Positions 1 to 11,968 of a stretch of 64,000 nt of DNA are shown here, one piece after another. Numbering within the stretch: position 1 is the stretch's first letter; each line of letters opens with the position of its first letter. Below the pieces are notes generated by a model. The model saw only the letters and a list, made by a program, of their open reading frames with translations. It ran no database searches and was not told where the DNA came from. The DNA comes from Beta vulgaris subsp. vulgaris (taxonomy: Eukaryota > Streptophyta > Magnoliopsida > Caryophyllales > Amaranthaceae). The DNA is taken from contig NC_079205.1 of assembly GCF_026745355.1 (NCBI RefSeq), forward strand, positions 51,569,916 to 51,633,915, read 5' to 3'. The position numbers and the translations under genes were made by a program.

Positions 1-919
1 AGACCTGATCAAAGACTGGGCCAGGCCCACCCGCCCAAATTCTGCCCATGTCAGCGGGCCAGTTTGGTCTGCCCAAAGTCCGGCCCATACGGGCCAAGCG
101 GGCCTGTTTTTTTTTTCTCCATTTTAACTAGTTAAACTAAATTGAACAAAAAAGTTACTTGAGGTCAGACCAACAACTTGGTTACTTGAGGTCCTAACTT
201 CTAAACGTTGATTATTGATTAAGTTAAGCTCTCTTGATGGCTTCACAAATGTGTCTTATTTGAGGAGGTCTTTTCATCACAAAATTTATGCCATAAGCGC
301 AAATATAAGAATGTTCCCCAAAATAACTTGATTGCGAAATCCAGTATTGCAGTAGACAACTCGGATATAATTGCTGATTTTTACCGCAAATACATATCAT
401 ACCTAAATCTGAAAGTTTTCTTTTTTTTTTCTTTTGCTTGAACTCATAAAGAACTAAAATTTAAGTATTTAACATACCTAAATGAAGAATCAAGAGAAGA
501 AGACAATAGGATGGAGAAGGAGGAAAAACAGTTGCTTGGAACTTGGAAGGTAGGGTTTCAATCACACTCTTTTTTTGAAATTTCAGATTTCTCTCTCCTA
601 AGCAAAAAAAACGGGCTGACTCAATCAATACACTCATAGTCTCTTACTTAGTCTGTCACGGCCCAATATTCATTATACTGTCCAACAACCCAATTAAAGT
701 CCAACTCCCAACTCCATGCACTGATGCGCCTAACACCCTAACAGCAACCTGACTTTTAGACACGGACCGGGACAAAAATCGGGCCTACAAATCTGTCCAG
801 ACCCGACCCGGTTCAAGTCGGGCCAGAAAAACCAGGCGCTAAGCCCAGTTTCGGGCCACATTTTGCTGCCCAACCCCGGTGATTTTTCGGGCCGGGCCGG
901 GCCTTTTCTGATCAAGTCT
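1..919. mobile_element. GC-rich element with inverted ends, cut by the window start
   Basis: The first 13 bases (AGACCTGATCAAA) match the reverse complement of 907-919 (AGACTTGATCAGA) at 11 of 13 positions. Both ends lead into runs of GGGCC/CCCGG. A second TTTAGAC followed by GGACCGGG lies at 755-773, so the right-hand 170 bp could be a separate smaller element. The interior (110-750) is AT-rich and shows no coding sequence. The right end interrupts a LINE reading frame, so it inserted after the LINE. Class is uncertain, and no target duplication can be checked because the left flank is outside the window. Confidence 0.35.
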
Positions 920-920
920 A

Positions 921-1140
921 AATTATCATTCCAGAAATAAACATAGTCACCCCTATTAACAATCCAGCGGATACCTTGCTGAAAAATAGTCCGGAGAGAC
1001 ATAAGTTTTCTCCACTGCCAAGAACAATTAGATGACGGAGAATAATTAAACAACGAACTTCCACGTAAATATTTCTTGGAAACAAGATCAACCAAAAGAT
1101 TAGAGGGATACTTAACAATCTTCCATAAAATCTTCATTTG
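921..1140 (-). pseudogene. LINE ORF2 fragment (region after the reverse transcriptase)
   Basis: On the minus strand this reads WKIVKYPSNLLVDLVSKKY, then SSNCSWQWRKL, then GIRWIVNRGDYVYFWND. That is the stretch between the reverse transcriptase and the zf-RVT domain of plant L1-type LINEs; the family pattern is W+I+ P SL ... YF, then W+SI, then G RW+VG G ++W+D. Homology stops at about 921, where the GC-rich element begins. The piece is truncated at both ends. The LINE at 23855-25570 has the matching region (residues around LVREPNSLFARVMKAKYY), so the two belong to the same broad family. Confidence 0.7.
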
Positions 1141-1223
1141 GATAGCAACATATGTATTTCACCCCTTATGTATTTATAAAACCAAGAAATTCAGCCCAAA
1201 GCTTAAAAAGTAAAAGACAAGCC

Positions 1224-1434
1224 TTTCAAAAAAAATAATATAAAAGCTAAGAAAAGAAGAAACAAAAAATAGAAAAAGAAGCAAATAACGAAGAAAAGAA
1301 AATGTAGGAGGAGAAAGAAAGAACGCAGTAACAATACTCACGTGCCCAGACTCATTCATCCTTGTTCTTTCTTCTCCCTTTCTTTTTTTTTTCAACCTTC
1401 AAGAGTAATTTCGCTGTTATTTTTACCTAATCAA
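1224..1434 (+). other. Probable 5' leader exon of the C2H2 gene, copy A
   Basis: This non-coding, pyrimidine-rich stretch ends at a good splice donor (GTAAGT from 1435). The next acceptor is CACAG at 8330-8334, seven bases before the ATG of the zinc-finger exon. The stretch is repeated almost unchanged at 49818-50031 in copy B, before the same exon. The inferred intron (1435-8334) holds the copia element at 1587-8179. The transcription start is not identified. Sequence match and splice signals are seen; the leader role is inferred. Confidence 0.4.
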
Positions 1435-1586
1435 GTAAGTATACTATTAAGTTTATTTCCGTTTCGGGTTAATTTTTATGGATTTGGGGGGTTTTTCTAA
1501 ATTAGGGTTCTTGAATATATTAAATTGGGGGAAATTTATTGTATATGAAATTTACATAATTGTTGATGGTTAATGTGACCTAGTTA

Positions 1587-1752
1587 TGACAGAATGTAGA
1601 AGAAGGAAGAAGATTTTGACATATAAACGTGAAACAATCTCCCTGTATATTTATAGGGAGGCACATACAAAAAGATAGGAATACTTCCTAAAAGATAGGA
1701 ATACAAGTTAAGGAAAATAATCCTAACAAATCATGCCTAGAATATCTCAACA
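1587..1752 (-). repeat. 3' LTR of copia-1A
   Basis: A short LTR, read on the minus strand from TGTTGAGATATTC to the CA at 1587-1588. The AGTTA duplication lies just outside at 1582-1586. Compared with the 5' LTR it lacks one of two tandem AAATCATAAC-like units and has a few substitutions. Confidence 0.88.
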
Positions 1753-1768
1753 CCGCCCTCCCTCAAGT
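1753..1768 (-). promoter_or_regulatory. Polypurine tract of copia-1A
   Basis: On the minus strand TTGAGGGAGGGCGG lies directly before the TG of the 3' LTR. This is the expected place for the primer of plus-strand DNA synthesis. Confidence 0.75.
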
Positions 1769-3843
1769 TGGAGCATGGGGAGCAAAAAGGCCCAACTTGG
1801 ACATCAGAAAATCGAATTGAGACTTGCCAAGCGCCTTGGTGAAAATGTCGGTCAACTGAGCGGAAGTAGGAACATAAGATGGAGCAATAAGTCCATCCTT
1901 GATGGCATCCCGAACAAAATGACAATCAACTTCAATGTGCTTGGTGCGTTCATAAAACACCGGATTGTTGGCAATATGCATGAATAGCCGACTGACTGTC
2001 ACAGAAAAGAGCAATCGCCTGGATGCTGAACACCAAGACTCAAAAGAAGCCCCTTGAGCCACTTAAGATCACAAGTAATAGCCATCATAGACCGATACTC
2101 GGCCTCAGCAAAAGACAAAGAAATAATGTGTTGTTTCTTAGTTTTCCAGGAAATAGGGGAACCACCCAGAAAGACAAGCCAACCAGACAATGAGCGTCGC
2201 GTAATAAGGCAGGCAGCCCAATCAGAATCACACCAACCCTGTAGAGAAAGATCGCTATCAGCACGAAGAAGGATACCATGCCCAGGGGTACCCTTCAGAT
2301 AGCGCACAATACGAACCGCGGCCTCCCAGTGAGCCACATGAGGAGCCTGAAGAAACTGAGACAGGATGTGCACAGAATAGGCGAGATCAGGACGAGTAAC
2401 ACCCAGATAGATGAGACGACCAACAAGACGACGATAGCGCTCAGGGTCCTCAAACAAGGGACCCTCATCATGTGCGAGACAATGATTTTGCTCCATAGGA
2501 AAACCACACGGCTTTGCGCCCAGCAAACCAACCTCAGAAGTGATATCAAGAGTATACTTGCGTTGACAAAGAAAGAGCCCAGACGAGCTTCTAGCAACCT
2601 CAATGCCCAAAAAATATTTTAGTGCCACCAAGTCCTTCATTTTAAAACAATTGCTGAGATATGCTTTGAACAGATATAATGCAGCGAAATCATTCCCAGA
2701 AATAATAAGATCATCAATGTAAACCAACACATTGATCTAAATGGAGCCACGAGTAAAAGTGAACAAAGAGTAATCAAAGATTGCAAGAACCCATACCCTT
2801 TCAAAGCCGTGACCAATTTCGCAAACCAACACCGGGGAGCCTGTTTTAACCCATATAAAGATTTACGCAAGCGACAGACAAGATTAGGATCGGAACGAGA
2901 AAAGCCAGGAGGAAGTGTCATGTAAACCTCCTCATCAAGATCCCCATGTAAAAAAGCATTATGTACATCCATCTGGTGAAGCTCCCAATTTTAGGAAGCA
3001 GCAATAGCAAGGAAAGCCCGAACTGTAGTCATCTTGGCCACTAGAGCAAAAGTCTCGGTATAATCAATGCCCGCCTGCTGATGATTTCCAAAGACAACCA
3101 AACGAGACTTGAGACGTTCAATACGTCCATCGGAATGATATTTTATGCGATAAACCCACTAACTACCCAAAGCATGTTTTCCCGGGGGAAGGGGCTCAAG
3201 AGTCCAAGTGCCATTGTCCTCAAGAGCCTGGATCTCCTGTTGCATGGAGGCCAGCCAGCCGTCATGTTTCATAGCCTCTTTGAAAGAACGTGGTTCCTGT
3301 TCAGAAATAAGAGCTGCAAGAAACTTTCGGTAATTTACAGAATAATTGTCACAATTTACATAGTGAGTCAAGGGATAAGGAGTACCTGAAGGATGAGAGG
3401 AAGGGAGAGAAGGAGATGACAAACTTATACCGGGAGCACTGATGGCATGGGTGACGTAGTTGCGAAGGCAAGTGGAGGGTATTTTGTCACGAAGCCCACG
3501 ACCCAAGGCCGTAGGCGGAGAAGAAGGAGAAACCGGATCAGAGGGGGGAGAAGTGTGGACCGCGTCAGTGGGTGGTGAAGGGGCAGCAGAAGAAGGCCCA
3601 AGAGAGAGAGGCGGGTGAGGGGTAGAGAATGGGCTAGATGCAGAAGGCAAATCTGGGCCAGGCGTAGAAGAGGGGCGCGCGCGCGGATCGGTAACAAGGG
3701 GTTTGTGGGCTGGGCCGAAGAAGAGGGTGAAGGAGAAAAATGAATAGGAGTTGCGGGGATGGGCTGGGCAGGAGGAATTGTATGGGGCGCATTTTGTGCC
3801 TGAGCAGAAGGGATAGAAGGAGTGTCGGGCGGCTGGACCGAAC
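1763..3843 (-). pseudogene. copia-1A reverse transcriptase and RNase H, broken
   Basis: From high to low coordinates: a Pro/Ser-rich spacer (about 3400-3843), the start of RT (SFKEAMKHDGW ... GTWTLEPLP), [32 protein letters not shown], the catalytic YIDD at about 2720, then RNase H (GWCDSDWA ... SLSGWLVFLGGSPISW ... AEAEYRSM) and the ERTKHIEVDCHFVRD tail. Reading-frame breaks lie near 3160, 2985, 2760 and 2030. The upstream part is separated by the hAT insertion. The same region, with different lesions, survives in copy B at 50364-52230. Confidence 0.88.
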
Positions 3844-3851
3844 ATGAGGGT

Positions 3852-5450
3852 CAGGGCCGGCTGAATACCGGTCCAACTGGTTCAGCAGAACAGGGCCCCA
3901 AAAATTTGGGGCCCAAATTTCGTTGGCGGATGGAAAGAGGAATGAAAAAAAAATTTATTTGAGAACTCCCGCAAGAACAGTTAGAGACTTTCCATCTTCT
4001 TTCATTCCACGATTCTCTCTCTTTCATAAATCAGATCTCCAAAAATCATGATAGTATTCAACTTTCCATATACAATTAATAGTCACTCTCTTTATTCAAG
4101 AAATTATCTCATTTCCAATCTAAATTTTGCCAAAAAATGCTCAATTTCATTACTCCTTCCATATTTCCAACTCAAGAACACCAATTTTGATTGTGGGAGT
4201 CCGAAGGTGAAAAATCAAGAATTTCTAGGCTAATTTGTTATCAAAGTCTTCACTTTTTAAGGTAATTTCACTTTTCTTTTATGCCATTTTTCAAGTAGAG
4301 ATTTATAACAATTTTGAAACTTTATAATTTGAAATTAAAATTTGTAATATGTAATTCTTATGATTTTGATTTTGATTTTCTGCAATTCTGCCGATTTGAT
4401 GCAATTATGTTTTTAATTCTGCATATTTGATGCAATTATAATTTTGAATTTCGATTTTATGATTTGGTTTGTTTGCAATTCTGCCTAATTGATTTTTCTG
4501 CAATTTTTTTTGCAATTTTTGCAACTCTCCCTAGTGTTAGTGATAATTGATAGACGTTGAACTATTCAACTCTATGTTCTGGTTGTTGTATTCTAGAATA
4601 TGTCTAACAACCTGAGACCCAATTACGGCAAGGTTTATCTGGTGTTCCACAGACAAATGTAAACCCCGAGTTAAGAAGGTCCTGGAGTTCTTTTCCTCCT
4701 TTTGGCTAGACTTAGATTATTGAAGCCATGATTATCTGAATTAGAGCTAGCAAAACCTTAGTATTATTCGTATTGACATGAATACTCAAGCAACAAATTA
4801 CATTGCATAATTGAGCTGCAAACTTTGCAGTTGAATAAGGAGATCTGGCGCAAGACTTTACATGTCCAACTCAGTAAGCCAATCAATTCAATTGCTTCCT
4901 TTACCCTTGTGCAAACAATCTTCTGCTTTGCATGTGGAAAATTATTCTTACCTGCTTGATTGTAAATGAAATCATGGGGTTTCAAAATGGAAATTTATAA
5001 GTGCAAGGTGAAAATGGTTGTTTATATGGCACAAATTCTTATGAAGAATTTCTTCTTTTTTGTTAGAAGTGAATGAGGATGGCCATTTAGAGAGAGATAT
5101 AGGAGCATGGTGAAAATGGTTGTTTACATAGCACAAATACTTGTTCAATTATTGAGAATATTTATCACTTTCTCTAAACTTACACCTAGTTGATTTTTCT
5201 ACATTTTTCTAATTTATATAATTTTGCCTAATTCAATTGATGCAATTATGCCTAATTCAATTGATGTAATATGTAAGACTATAACAATCTCACTGTAATA
5301 TGAAATTACTTTGCTTGGTTGTTCTTGCAAGAATGTAGTCTACAACCTTCAATCAGATTTATGACAAATAATAAAAATAAATTATAATTTATTTAAGGGC
5401 CCCGTTTTGATGGATAGCACGGGGCCTCCATAATTCATGAGACGGCCCTG
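3852..5450. mobile_element. Non-autonomous hAT element inside copia-1A
   Basis: The ends are CAGGGCCGGCTGAAT and, reverse-complemented, CAGGGCCGTCTCATGAAT. A perfect 8-bp target duplication, ATGAGGGT, lies at 3844-3851 and 5451-5458. CAGGG ends with an 8-bp duplication are diagnostic of hAT. The 1.6-kb interior is AT-rich, with repeated GCAATTCTGCC/TTGATGCAATTATG motifs and no transposase. It inserted in the copia polyprotein between the integrase and RT parts. Possible short frames inside (for example 4048-4233) match nothing recognisable and look like chance. Confidence 0.88.
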
Positions 5451-5458
5451 ATGAGGGT

Positions 5459-6541
5459 GGGGGCAAATTTTGTGGGGCGTCATATTCGTCGAAATCATAG
5501 TGAATGTAGGGGGTGTCAGGAAACATTTCTTGTGGAGCGATGTTAACATCTTCTGGAGACAAAAATGGAAAAGTAGCCTCAAAGAACTTAACATCTTTAG
5601 AGACAAAAAAATTCACGAGTGTCAAGATCATACAACTTCCACCTCTTTTTGCCAAAAGGATAACCCAGAAAAAGACATTTACGGCTACGACTAGCAAATT
5701 TATCCCCCTTTGTTTTTTTGATTATGAGCGAAGGCAAGACAACCAAAGACACGAATAGCATCATAGGCAGGAATTCGACCAAATAAGCATTCAAAAGGAG
5801 ACTTGCCATTGAGTAATAAAGACGGAGTGCGATTAATGAGATGAGCAGCAGCAAGAACATATTCCCCCAAAAAATAGATAAGTAAGTGAGCTTGAAAACG
5901 TAAGGCATGTGCCACATTTAGAACATGTTAATGTTTACGTTCTACCCTTCCGTTTTGTTCTGGGGTACCCACACAAGAAATTTGAAAAAGAATGCCAGTG
6001 GCAGAAAAATACTCAAGTAAGCAATTGAATTCAGTTCCGTTATCACTTTGGACAATTTTAATGGTTTGAGAAAATTGACGATCAATCATAGCAACAAAGG
6101 ACATAAAAACAGCAAACACCTCCAATTTATCAATCAAAAGATATGTCCATACAGCTCGAGAATAGTCATCAACAATTGTTAAAAATAATGATTACCACTA
6201 GAGGAAACATGCCGATATAGCCCCCTTAAATCACAATGAATTTTCTCAAAAATACGAGAAGCACGAGTATCACTAGAAGGAAATTTGTGTCTGGAATGCT
6301 TAGAACGAAAACAAATCTCGCGATTAGGATGTAAACTACCCTTATTATTGCAGAGAGGAGGGAGTAATTTTACGACTTTTTCAGAGGGATGGCCCATGCG
6401 GCAATGCCAGAGTTCCAAAAATGAAGTGGAGGACGGAAGAGAGACATGATGGATGGAATCAATGCCGGTAAAGTAGTATAAGCCGTCCTTCCTAATCCTC
6501 GTTCCAATCAGCGCCTTCATGGGGTCCTGTATGACACACAT
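5459..6541 (-). pseudogene. copia-1A GAG-pre-integrase and integrase core, broken
   Basis: In order: LELWHCRMGHPSEKVVKL (GAG-pre-integrase His motif); CDLRG with the first acidic residue; VQSDNGTEFNC with the second; TPEQNGRVERKH with the Glu; then the conserved INRTPSLLLNGKSPFE and RKCLFLGYPFGKKRWKLYDL. Frame breaks lie near 6180 and 5926, with further shifts at about 5700. The sequence runs into the hAT element at 5450. Function (joining cDNA to the host chromosome) is known for the family; this copy cannot make an intact enzyme. Confidence 0.88.
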
Positions 6542-6565
6542 AGAAGAAGTAAATTGAACATCACA

Positions 6566-7930
6566 CTATAAATCATCGCTAAGTTGCGATACAGAATGTA
6601 AATTGCAGTTCAAATTTGGAACAAAAAGAACATTCTTAAGAGTTATATGAGACGTTAAGCAAACCGAACCAACCATGGTGGAAACAACAGAATTACCATT
6701 GGGAAGGCCAACCGGACAGTCAAAATATTTTACATCAAATAACCAAGAATCATTACCAGTAACATGATGAGTAGCACCAGTATCTATAATCCACAAAGTG
6801 TTATCAAACGTACCATTCAAGTGGTTAGAAGACACAGGAGCATTACCACATAGGCACGCAAGAACCTTCCACTGATCGGGGCTGAAGAGAGGAGCCGCGG
6901 AGCTGCTGCCCGGTACGGTGGAGGCAGCACCCGAGCTATTGGAAGCAGCCAGATTAGGCCCGGCAGCCACGGCGTTGGCGCGAGCAGGAGGCTTGCCGCG
7001 GCCAGCACCCTTATTTCGGTCAGGAGGATATCCATGTAACTCGTAACGGTGAGAGACCCCATGGCCCTTCTTTTTACAATGAGTGCAAGTAACGTGAGCC
7101 CAACAGGAAGAGGTATCGTGGCCTTGCTTGTGACACTGCCCGCATATGGGCCGAGAGGACCCACGACCAGCAGGTGGGGGGCCGCGAACAGAGAAGCCGA
7201 AAGCTTCGGTAGGCTTGTCAAGAGGGGCGGATTGGAAGGCTCGAACCCTTTCATCTTGGATGGCAAGATGATAGGCCCGATCAAGGGTCGGCAAGGGTTC
7301 CATGGATAAAATATTAGAACGCAAATTACCATAAAATTCAGAATTCAAGCTCATAAAAAACTCATGCAATTTAGAGTTTTCACGCCATTGATTATGAAGA
7401 TCACCAGCAGTACATTTAGCACAACAAGAACATGTGATAAGGGGTTCAAGGAGAGAAAGTTCCTCCCATAAAGCATTCAATTGACCGAAATATGTGGAAA
7501 TAGATATGGTACGAGTTTGTTCACAACGGACAATAGATGATTTTATTTGTTGTATGCGAGGTCCATTTACAATAGAAAAACGTTGACGAAGATGATCCCA
7601 TAAACGTTCAGGATCACGAAATTTAGTTAATGTACTTTATACCTCAGGAGTTATGGTGTTTGTGATCCAGGACACGAGCATGGCCTGAATGGTAAGCCAA
7701 TCACTATCGGTGCAAGGAGGAAGAGGCGCAGAGATAGTGCCATCCACAAAGCCGAATTTATGCCGAGCAACCAACGCTAAATGAATATCAGAAGCCCAAC
7801 CCGCATAATTATCATGACGAAGTCGTGTAGGAGTAAGAAAATCACCAGGCCGATCTTGAGGGCCGAGAAAAAACGGTGAAGAGGAATCGATTTTGGGCGG
7901 CGGTGGCGGAGGGGCATCCTCGCCAGCCAT
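6566..7930 (-). pseudogene. copia-1A gag and aspartic protease, broken
   Basis: Gag begins at 7930 with MAGEDAPPPPPP and runs through a UBN2-like capsid region. An in-frame TAA near 7637 (probably AAA originally) interrupts it, after which the frame continues. A zinc knuckle CGQCHKQGHDTSSC follows. In a second, degenerate knuckle (CTHCKKKGHGVSHRYELHGY) the last Cys is Arg. The protease is marked by WIIDTGATHHVTGN. A second stop, TAG (probably CAG originally), ends the frame at 6566. Confidence 0.85.
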
Positions 7931-7986
7931 GCCGAATAGTTTTGGTTAAAAAAAATTTTAGGTTTTGATGATGGTTTGCATAACCT

Positions 7987-7998
7987 GTTGTGATACCA
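7987..7998 (-). promoter_or_regulatory. Primer-binding site of copia-1A
   Basis: On the minus strand TGGTATCACAAC follows directly after the 5' LTR. The first eight bases match the 3' end complement of plant initiator methionine tRNA (TGGTATCAGAGC), the usual copia primer. This fixes the inner edge of the 5' LTR at 7999. Confidence 0.8.
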
Positions 7999-8179
7999 TG
8001 ATAGAATGTAGAAGAAGGAAGAAGATTTTGACATGTGTTATTAACGTGAAACAATCTCCCTGTATATTAATAGGGAGGCACATACAAAAAGATAGGAATA
8101 CTTCTTAAAAGATAGGAATACATGTTAAGGAAAATAATCCTAACAAATCATAACAAATCATGCCTAGAATATCTCAACA
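7999..8179 (-). repeat. 5' LTR of copia-1A
   Basis: A 181-bp LTR adjacent to the primer-binding site, followed by AGTTA at 8180-8184. Very short LTRs like this occur in several plant copia families. Confidence 0.88.
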
Positions 8180-8334
8180 AGTTATTATATTAGTTTAATT
8201 TGCAATACCATTTCTATGCTTCAATGGGTTAATTTTTATGAATTTGGGGGTTTTTTGTAAATTAGGGTTCTTGAATAAATTGAATTGGGGAATATGGTCT
8301 TGTTAGACAATTGATGAATTATAGATGTTCACAG

Positions 8335-8648
8335 GTACTCATGGAACCCATTGTTGTATGTATCGCATGCAAGAAGCCCTTTTACACAATGAAAGATTTT
8401 CAATATCATAATGCAACCAAACATAGAGCTTTCCAACATCAGTGCAAGATTTGCGGGAATAAATTTCGTTGGTCTTTCAACTGTATTGAGCACAATACAT
8501 TGCACAATAATGATCGATAAGAGAAGCAGGAAAAAAAATGTTCTTGTTGCTAATATGATTGGTTCTTTTAGGCAGGACTTTGATTTTTGTGCGAAAAGTG
8601 CACTGCACAGAAAAGAGTCTGGATCCTCTTCAGGCGAAGGATTGAAGG
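8335..8648 (+). pseudogene. C2H2 zinc-finger gene, zinc-finger exon, copy A (broken)
   Basis: The exon follows the CACAG acceptor and starts MEPIVVCIACKKPFYTMKDF at 8341. It encodes two C2H2 fingers: C-x2-C-x12-H-x4-H (residues 7-28) and C-x2-C-x12-H-x3-H (residues 35-55). Copy A stops at TAA 8518-8520, where copy B has CAA, and has one extra A in the following A-run. The exon is then split at 8648 by the 3.7-kb solo LTR. Its last bases resume at 12361-12381, where a GTAACA donor follows. Two-finger proteins usually bind nucleic acid; I do not recognise the family. Copy A is almost certainly dead. Confidence 0.65.
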
Positions 8649-10033
8649 TGTAACGCCCCGACAAATTCACACAACCTTAATCGTCAGCGGAAGCATAATG
8701 ACCTACTAATAAAATAATAGTTTGAATAACCTCTTAATCATACAAATGAGCATCCTTATTCAATAGTTACTACCCATAAATACAGAGTATTATAGATAAC
8801 CTAAATATATACAAAGTCGCTTCAACTCAACCTTTCCGAAGCATCCTTGACATAACTAATCTTCAGCTGTCTTCATAATACCTGAATAATTTCGTAAAAT
8901 AGAGAAAAGAGAAAACATAGAAAATAACCTAAAATGAGTTAAAAACTCAGTAACTTCACTTTAGCCCGTAAAAACGGTTTTAGTTCGTAAATATTTTCAA
9001 GCATAAACATGTATCCATTATATTGGTGATTGTTCGGAAATACTATCAGAAAACCTCATTGTTGAATAGTCTACTGACAAGGAACATTTGCGTGACCATA
9101 GTTCATTGGCAAGTACAGGTTTTGGACATAACATTAACTTTATTATATGACCCTTTTGGTCCAAGTTCATTCGTATATCGTAACATAATTCCTCCACCTG
9201 TAACTTACCCATTTGCCAGTTCAGTTCATAATGCCGAGTCAGCAGAACCATCCACTTTTACAAACTTGCATGTAATCATATTTCCGAACAACACCCATAA
9301 ATGATGATAAACAGGTTTCATTAATCATAACATCATTGCTCATAGTATACATATCCATCATTGAATCATATCATATTTCATCATGCCACATAAACATTGT
9401 GAAACATAATCAGATCACATAATCATATCACATAATCATCATCACATACTCGTATTCATGCGCAAGAGCACATATAAAACATCACATATAACACATACGG
9501 GCATACACCTATTTGCTGGACATGAAAGGTTACCTCGAACGTTATTCCTTTTCTTACTCCTTAAGTATCGTCATAACTAGCCTCCAAGAATCGTCATACA
9601 TGTATCCCCCTCAAAATTATAACAACATGACCCATAATCAGAAATCATCCACTAAACAACCAAATTATTCTTTTATAACTCCATAATGTCCTAATAACCT
9701 ATGATTTAATTATTCAGACGAAACTAAGTAAGAGATTAATAGGTCGATTCATTTAAATCTCGTTGATTTGTAATACTTAAAACATTTTGTTTTAGAAATG
9801 TCATCAACATTGCTTTAATGAAAATTATTTAACATAAACCATTTATAACCATTTCCTATACTAAAAATATTTAATATAGCATAACTTAATCATAAGAATA
9901 AAGTTACACAATAAAGAATTGGACTAAGTATCTTAATTAAACTAATTAAATCAATTTAGTCTTTCATTAGCGCAACAAGTCAAAGAATATCATGAATTAG
10001 GTAGTTTAATTAGGCAAATCAGTTTTAGTTTAA

Positions 10034-10956
10034 GGGCCTGTTCTCTTCGGCATAAAACAGCTGAACTGAACTGAACTGAACTTATCGGAGCTGAACTGAA
10101 CTGAACTGAACTTATCAGAGCTGAACTGAACTGAACTGAACTGAATTGAATTGAATTGAATTAAATTACATTGAAATAAATTGAATGTAATAAATATATA
10201 AATAATATTTTAAACAATAATAATATGAATATTAAATAATAATATAATGATAAGTAATAATAATGAATAATAATAATAGTAGTATTTTGAATATTTTTAA
10301 ATGATAGTTATAAATAAATAATATTCATAATCATAAATTAATAATAATAATAATAATTAATGAGAATAATGATAATTAATAATAATTATTTTATATTATT
10401 TGTATTAATATATTAATACTTGACGATGATATATAATAACAATCATATCTAAGAAGTAAATTAATATTACTATTTTAATAATTAGATTTAATAATATAAA
10501 AATATTTAATAATAAAAATAATGATTGGGTTGGACCGCGAAAATTACATCATAAACCGTCTTGACGCGATTTGATTGGTTTATGGGCTAAAAAAGTGGGT
10601 TTATTTGTGCTTTGACCTAAACCATGTTCCTCCTAATAATAATAGTAATAATAATTAGTAAAGCTATAATAAAAAATATATATAGAAACAACAATAATAA
10701 TAATACTTAATAGTAATGATATATATTTAAATAATAATAAAAATAATAATAATAGTAATTAGTAAAATAAATTATACCAACATAATAATATTAATATTTA
10801 ACAAAATGGTTATAAAAGAATAGAGCTGAAGTGCTGAACTGAACTGAACTTATTGGAGCTGAACTGAACTGAACTTATTGGATCTGAACTGAACTGAACT
10901 AAACTTATTGGAGCTGAACTGAACTGAACTGAAAATAAGCTGGGGAGAATAGGCCC
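10034..10956. mobile_element. Tourist-like MITE with CTGAA arrays
   Basis: Ends are GGGCCTGTTCTCTTCGGC and, reverse-complemented, GGGCCTATTCTCCCCAGC. TAA duplications lie at 10031-10033 and 10957-10959, so the element fits PIF/Harbinger. Inside each terminus is an array of (CTGAA)n in units ending CTTATYGGAG, about 90-120 bp. Both arrays point the same way. The 650-bp core is (TAATAA)-rich with no coding sequence. The 132-bp element at 27243-27374 has the same ends and TSD. Confidence 0.8.
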
Positions 10957-11609
10957 TAACTCCATTAGCCCATTGATTAACTATGTGGCTCAACTAACAC
11001 TACTAAAATTAGAATTAAGCCCAAATATCGTACATGCAACACTTAGATTAAGTTGGTTTGACTACTGCAAACCAGATTTTAGGCCCAACTTAGAACTAGC
11101 AAAAAGGTAGTAATTGGGCTTGTCTCATAATACTTTAGATCTTATTTTTAGAGGGAAGATTAAAAGGAAGAGAGGTGTAGTACCTCTGCTCACTTGGAGC
11201 AGGGACGAACAACACCGGAAAGGAGCTCCGGCGAACTCCGGCGAGAGAAAGCACGGGAGGTCGGCGACGGAAACCGCCCAGCTTCGGCGTCGCCTTCGAA
11301 CTCCGGTAGAAAGCAGCAGCAGCGTGCGAGGAGGAGCGACGAGAGAGAGTGCAATGAAGGAGATATGATGCGAGTTGCAGGTAAAGCTCCGGCGAGCTGC
11401 AGGTGGTCGGCGAGTGAAAGAAGAAGGAAGAAGGCGTCCTGGGAGGTGCGGCAGAGCTGCGATTGTGCAGCGCATCTAGGCGGCGCACCAGTGCTGCGCT
11501 GGTGGTTGTTGATGGTAGTGTCGAAAGAAAGAGGGAAATCTTGTAATTTTGTTTTTGATTTTCCAAGCTCAGATTCAATGGGTTTTTATAGCTGAATTTA
11601 GGAGACAAA

Positions 11610-11968
11610 GGCTCCGTTTGGTAGGGCGTAAAACGTTTTCCCGGAAAACTGTTTTCCTTTATTTTCAGTTTTACATTGTTTGGTTGGCAAAAGAGTGTAA
11701 AACCATTTTCCCTTGGGGTAAAATTACTCTCCCAAAGATGGAAAACCATTTTCCTTTCAAAATGAAGGGAAAACTATTTTCCTTCTTTATCTTGTATACT
11801 CTCTCACTACCTCCTTACTTTCCCTTTCATTTCCTTTCATTTCATCATTTTTTTTACATCGAACCAAACAACGGAAAACTAAATTTGGAATTGTGTTTTC
11901 CATTGTAAATTGTTTTCCATGAAAATCATTTTACACTGAAAATATTTTACGCCCTACCAAACGGAGCC
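11610..11968. mobile_element. 359-bp MITE with GGCTCCGTTTGG ends
   Basis: Near-perfect inverted termini: GGCTCCGTTTGGTAGGGCG at the left, and the same sequence reverse-complemented at the right. It is flanked by AAA on each side, which could be a 3-bp target duplication but is low complexity. The interior repeats TTTTCC/GGAAAA motifs. Superfamily not settled. It is nested in the solo LTR. Confidence 0.8.

Larger units (their letters stand above)
1587..8179 (-). mobile_element. Ty1/copia retrotransposon copia-1A, complete but decayed
   Basis: A full-length element on the minus strand. LTRs lie at 1587-1752 and 7999-8179, and AGTTA target duplications lie at 1582-1586 and 8180-8184. A primer-binding site, a polypurine tract and gag-protease-integrase-RT-RNase H in copia order are all present. 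Nonsense changes break the polyprotein and a hAT element (3852-5450) splits it, so it is not autonomous. The LTRs differ at roughly eight places plus a missing repeat of about 10 bp in the left one, so it is not recent. It sits in the 5'-leader intron of the C2H2 gene. Copy B has a deleted version at the same site with the same AGTTA. Confidence 0.9.

Noticed and set aside
1174..1395. 73-codon minus-strand frame rich in Phe and Leu
   Set aside because: It comes from an A/G-rich + strand in the presumed C2H2 leader and has low-complexity composition.
9360..9480. Irregular ATCACATAATC repeats resembling a CRISPR-like array
   Set aside because: Units are short, irregular and without spacers of constant length. 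This is low-complexity sequence within a plant LTR.
11114..11749. Overlapping frames of 84-204 codons on both strands
   Set aside because: They lie in a GC-richer part of the solo LTR with repeated CTCCGGCGA motifs and run into a MITE. No domain was recognised.
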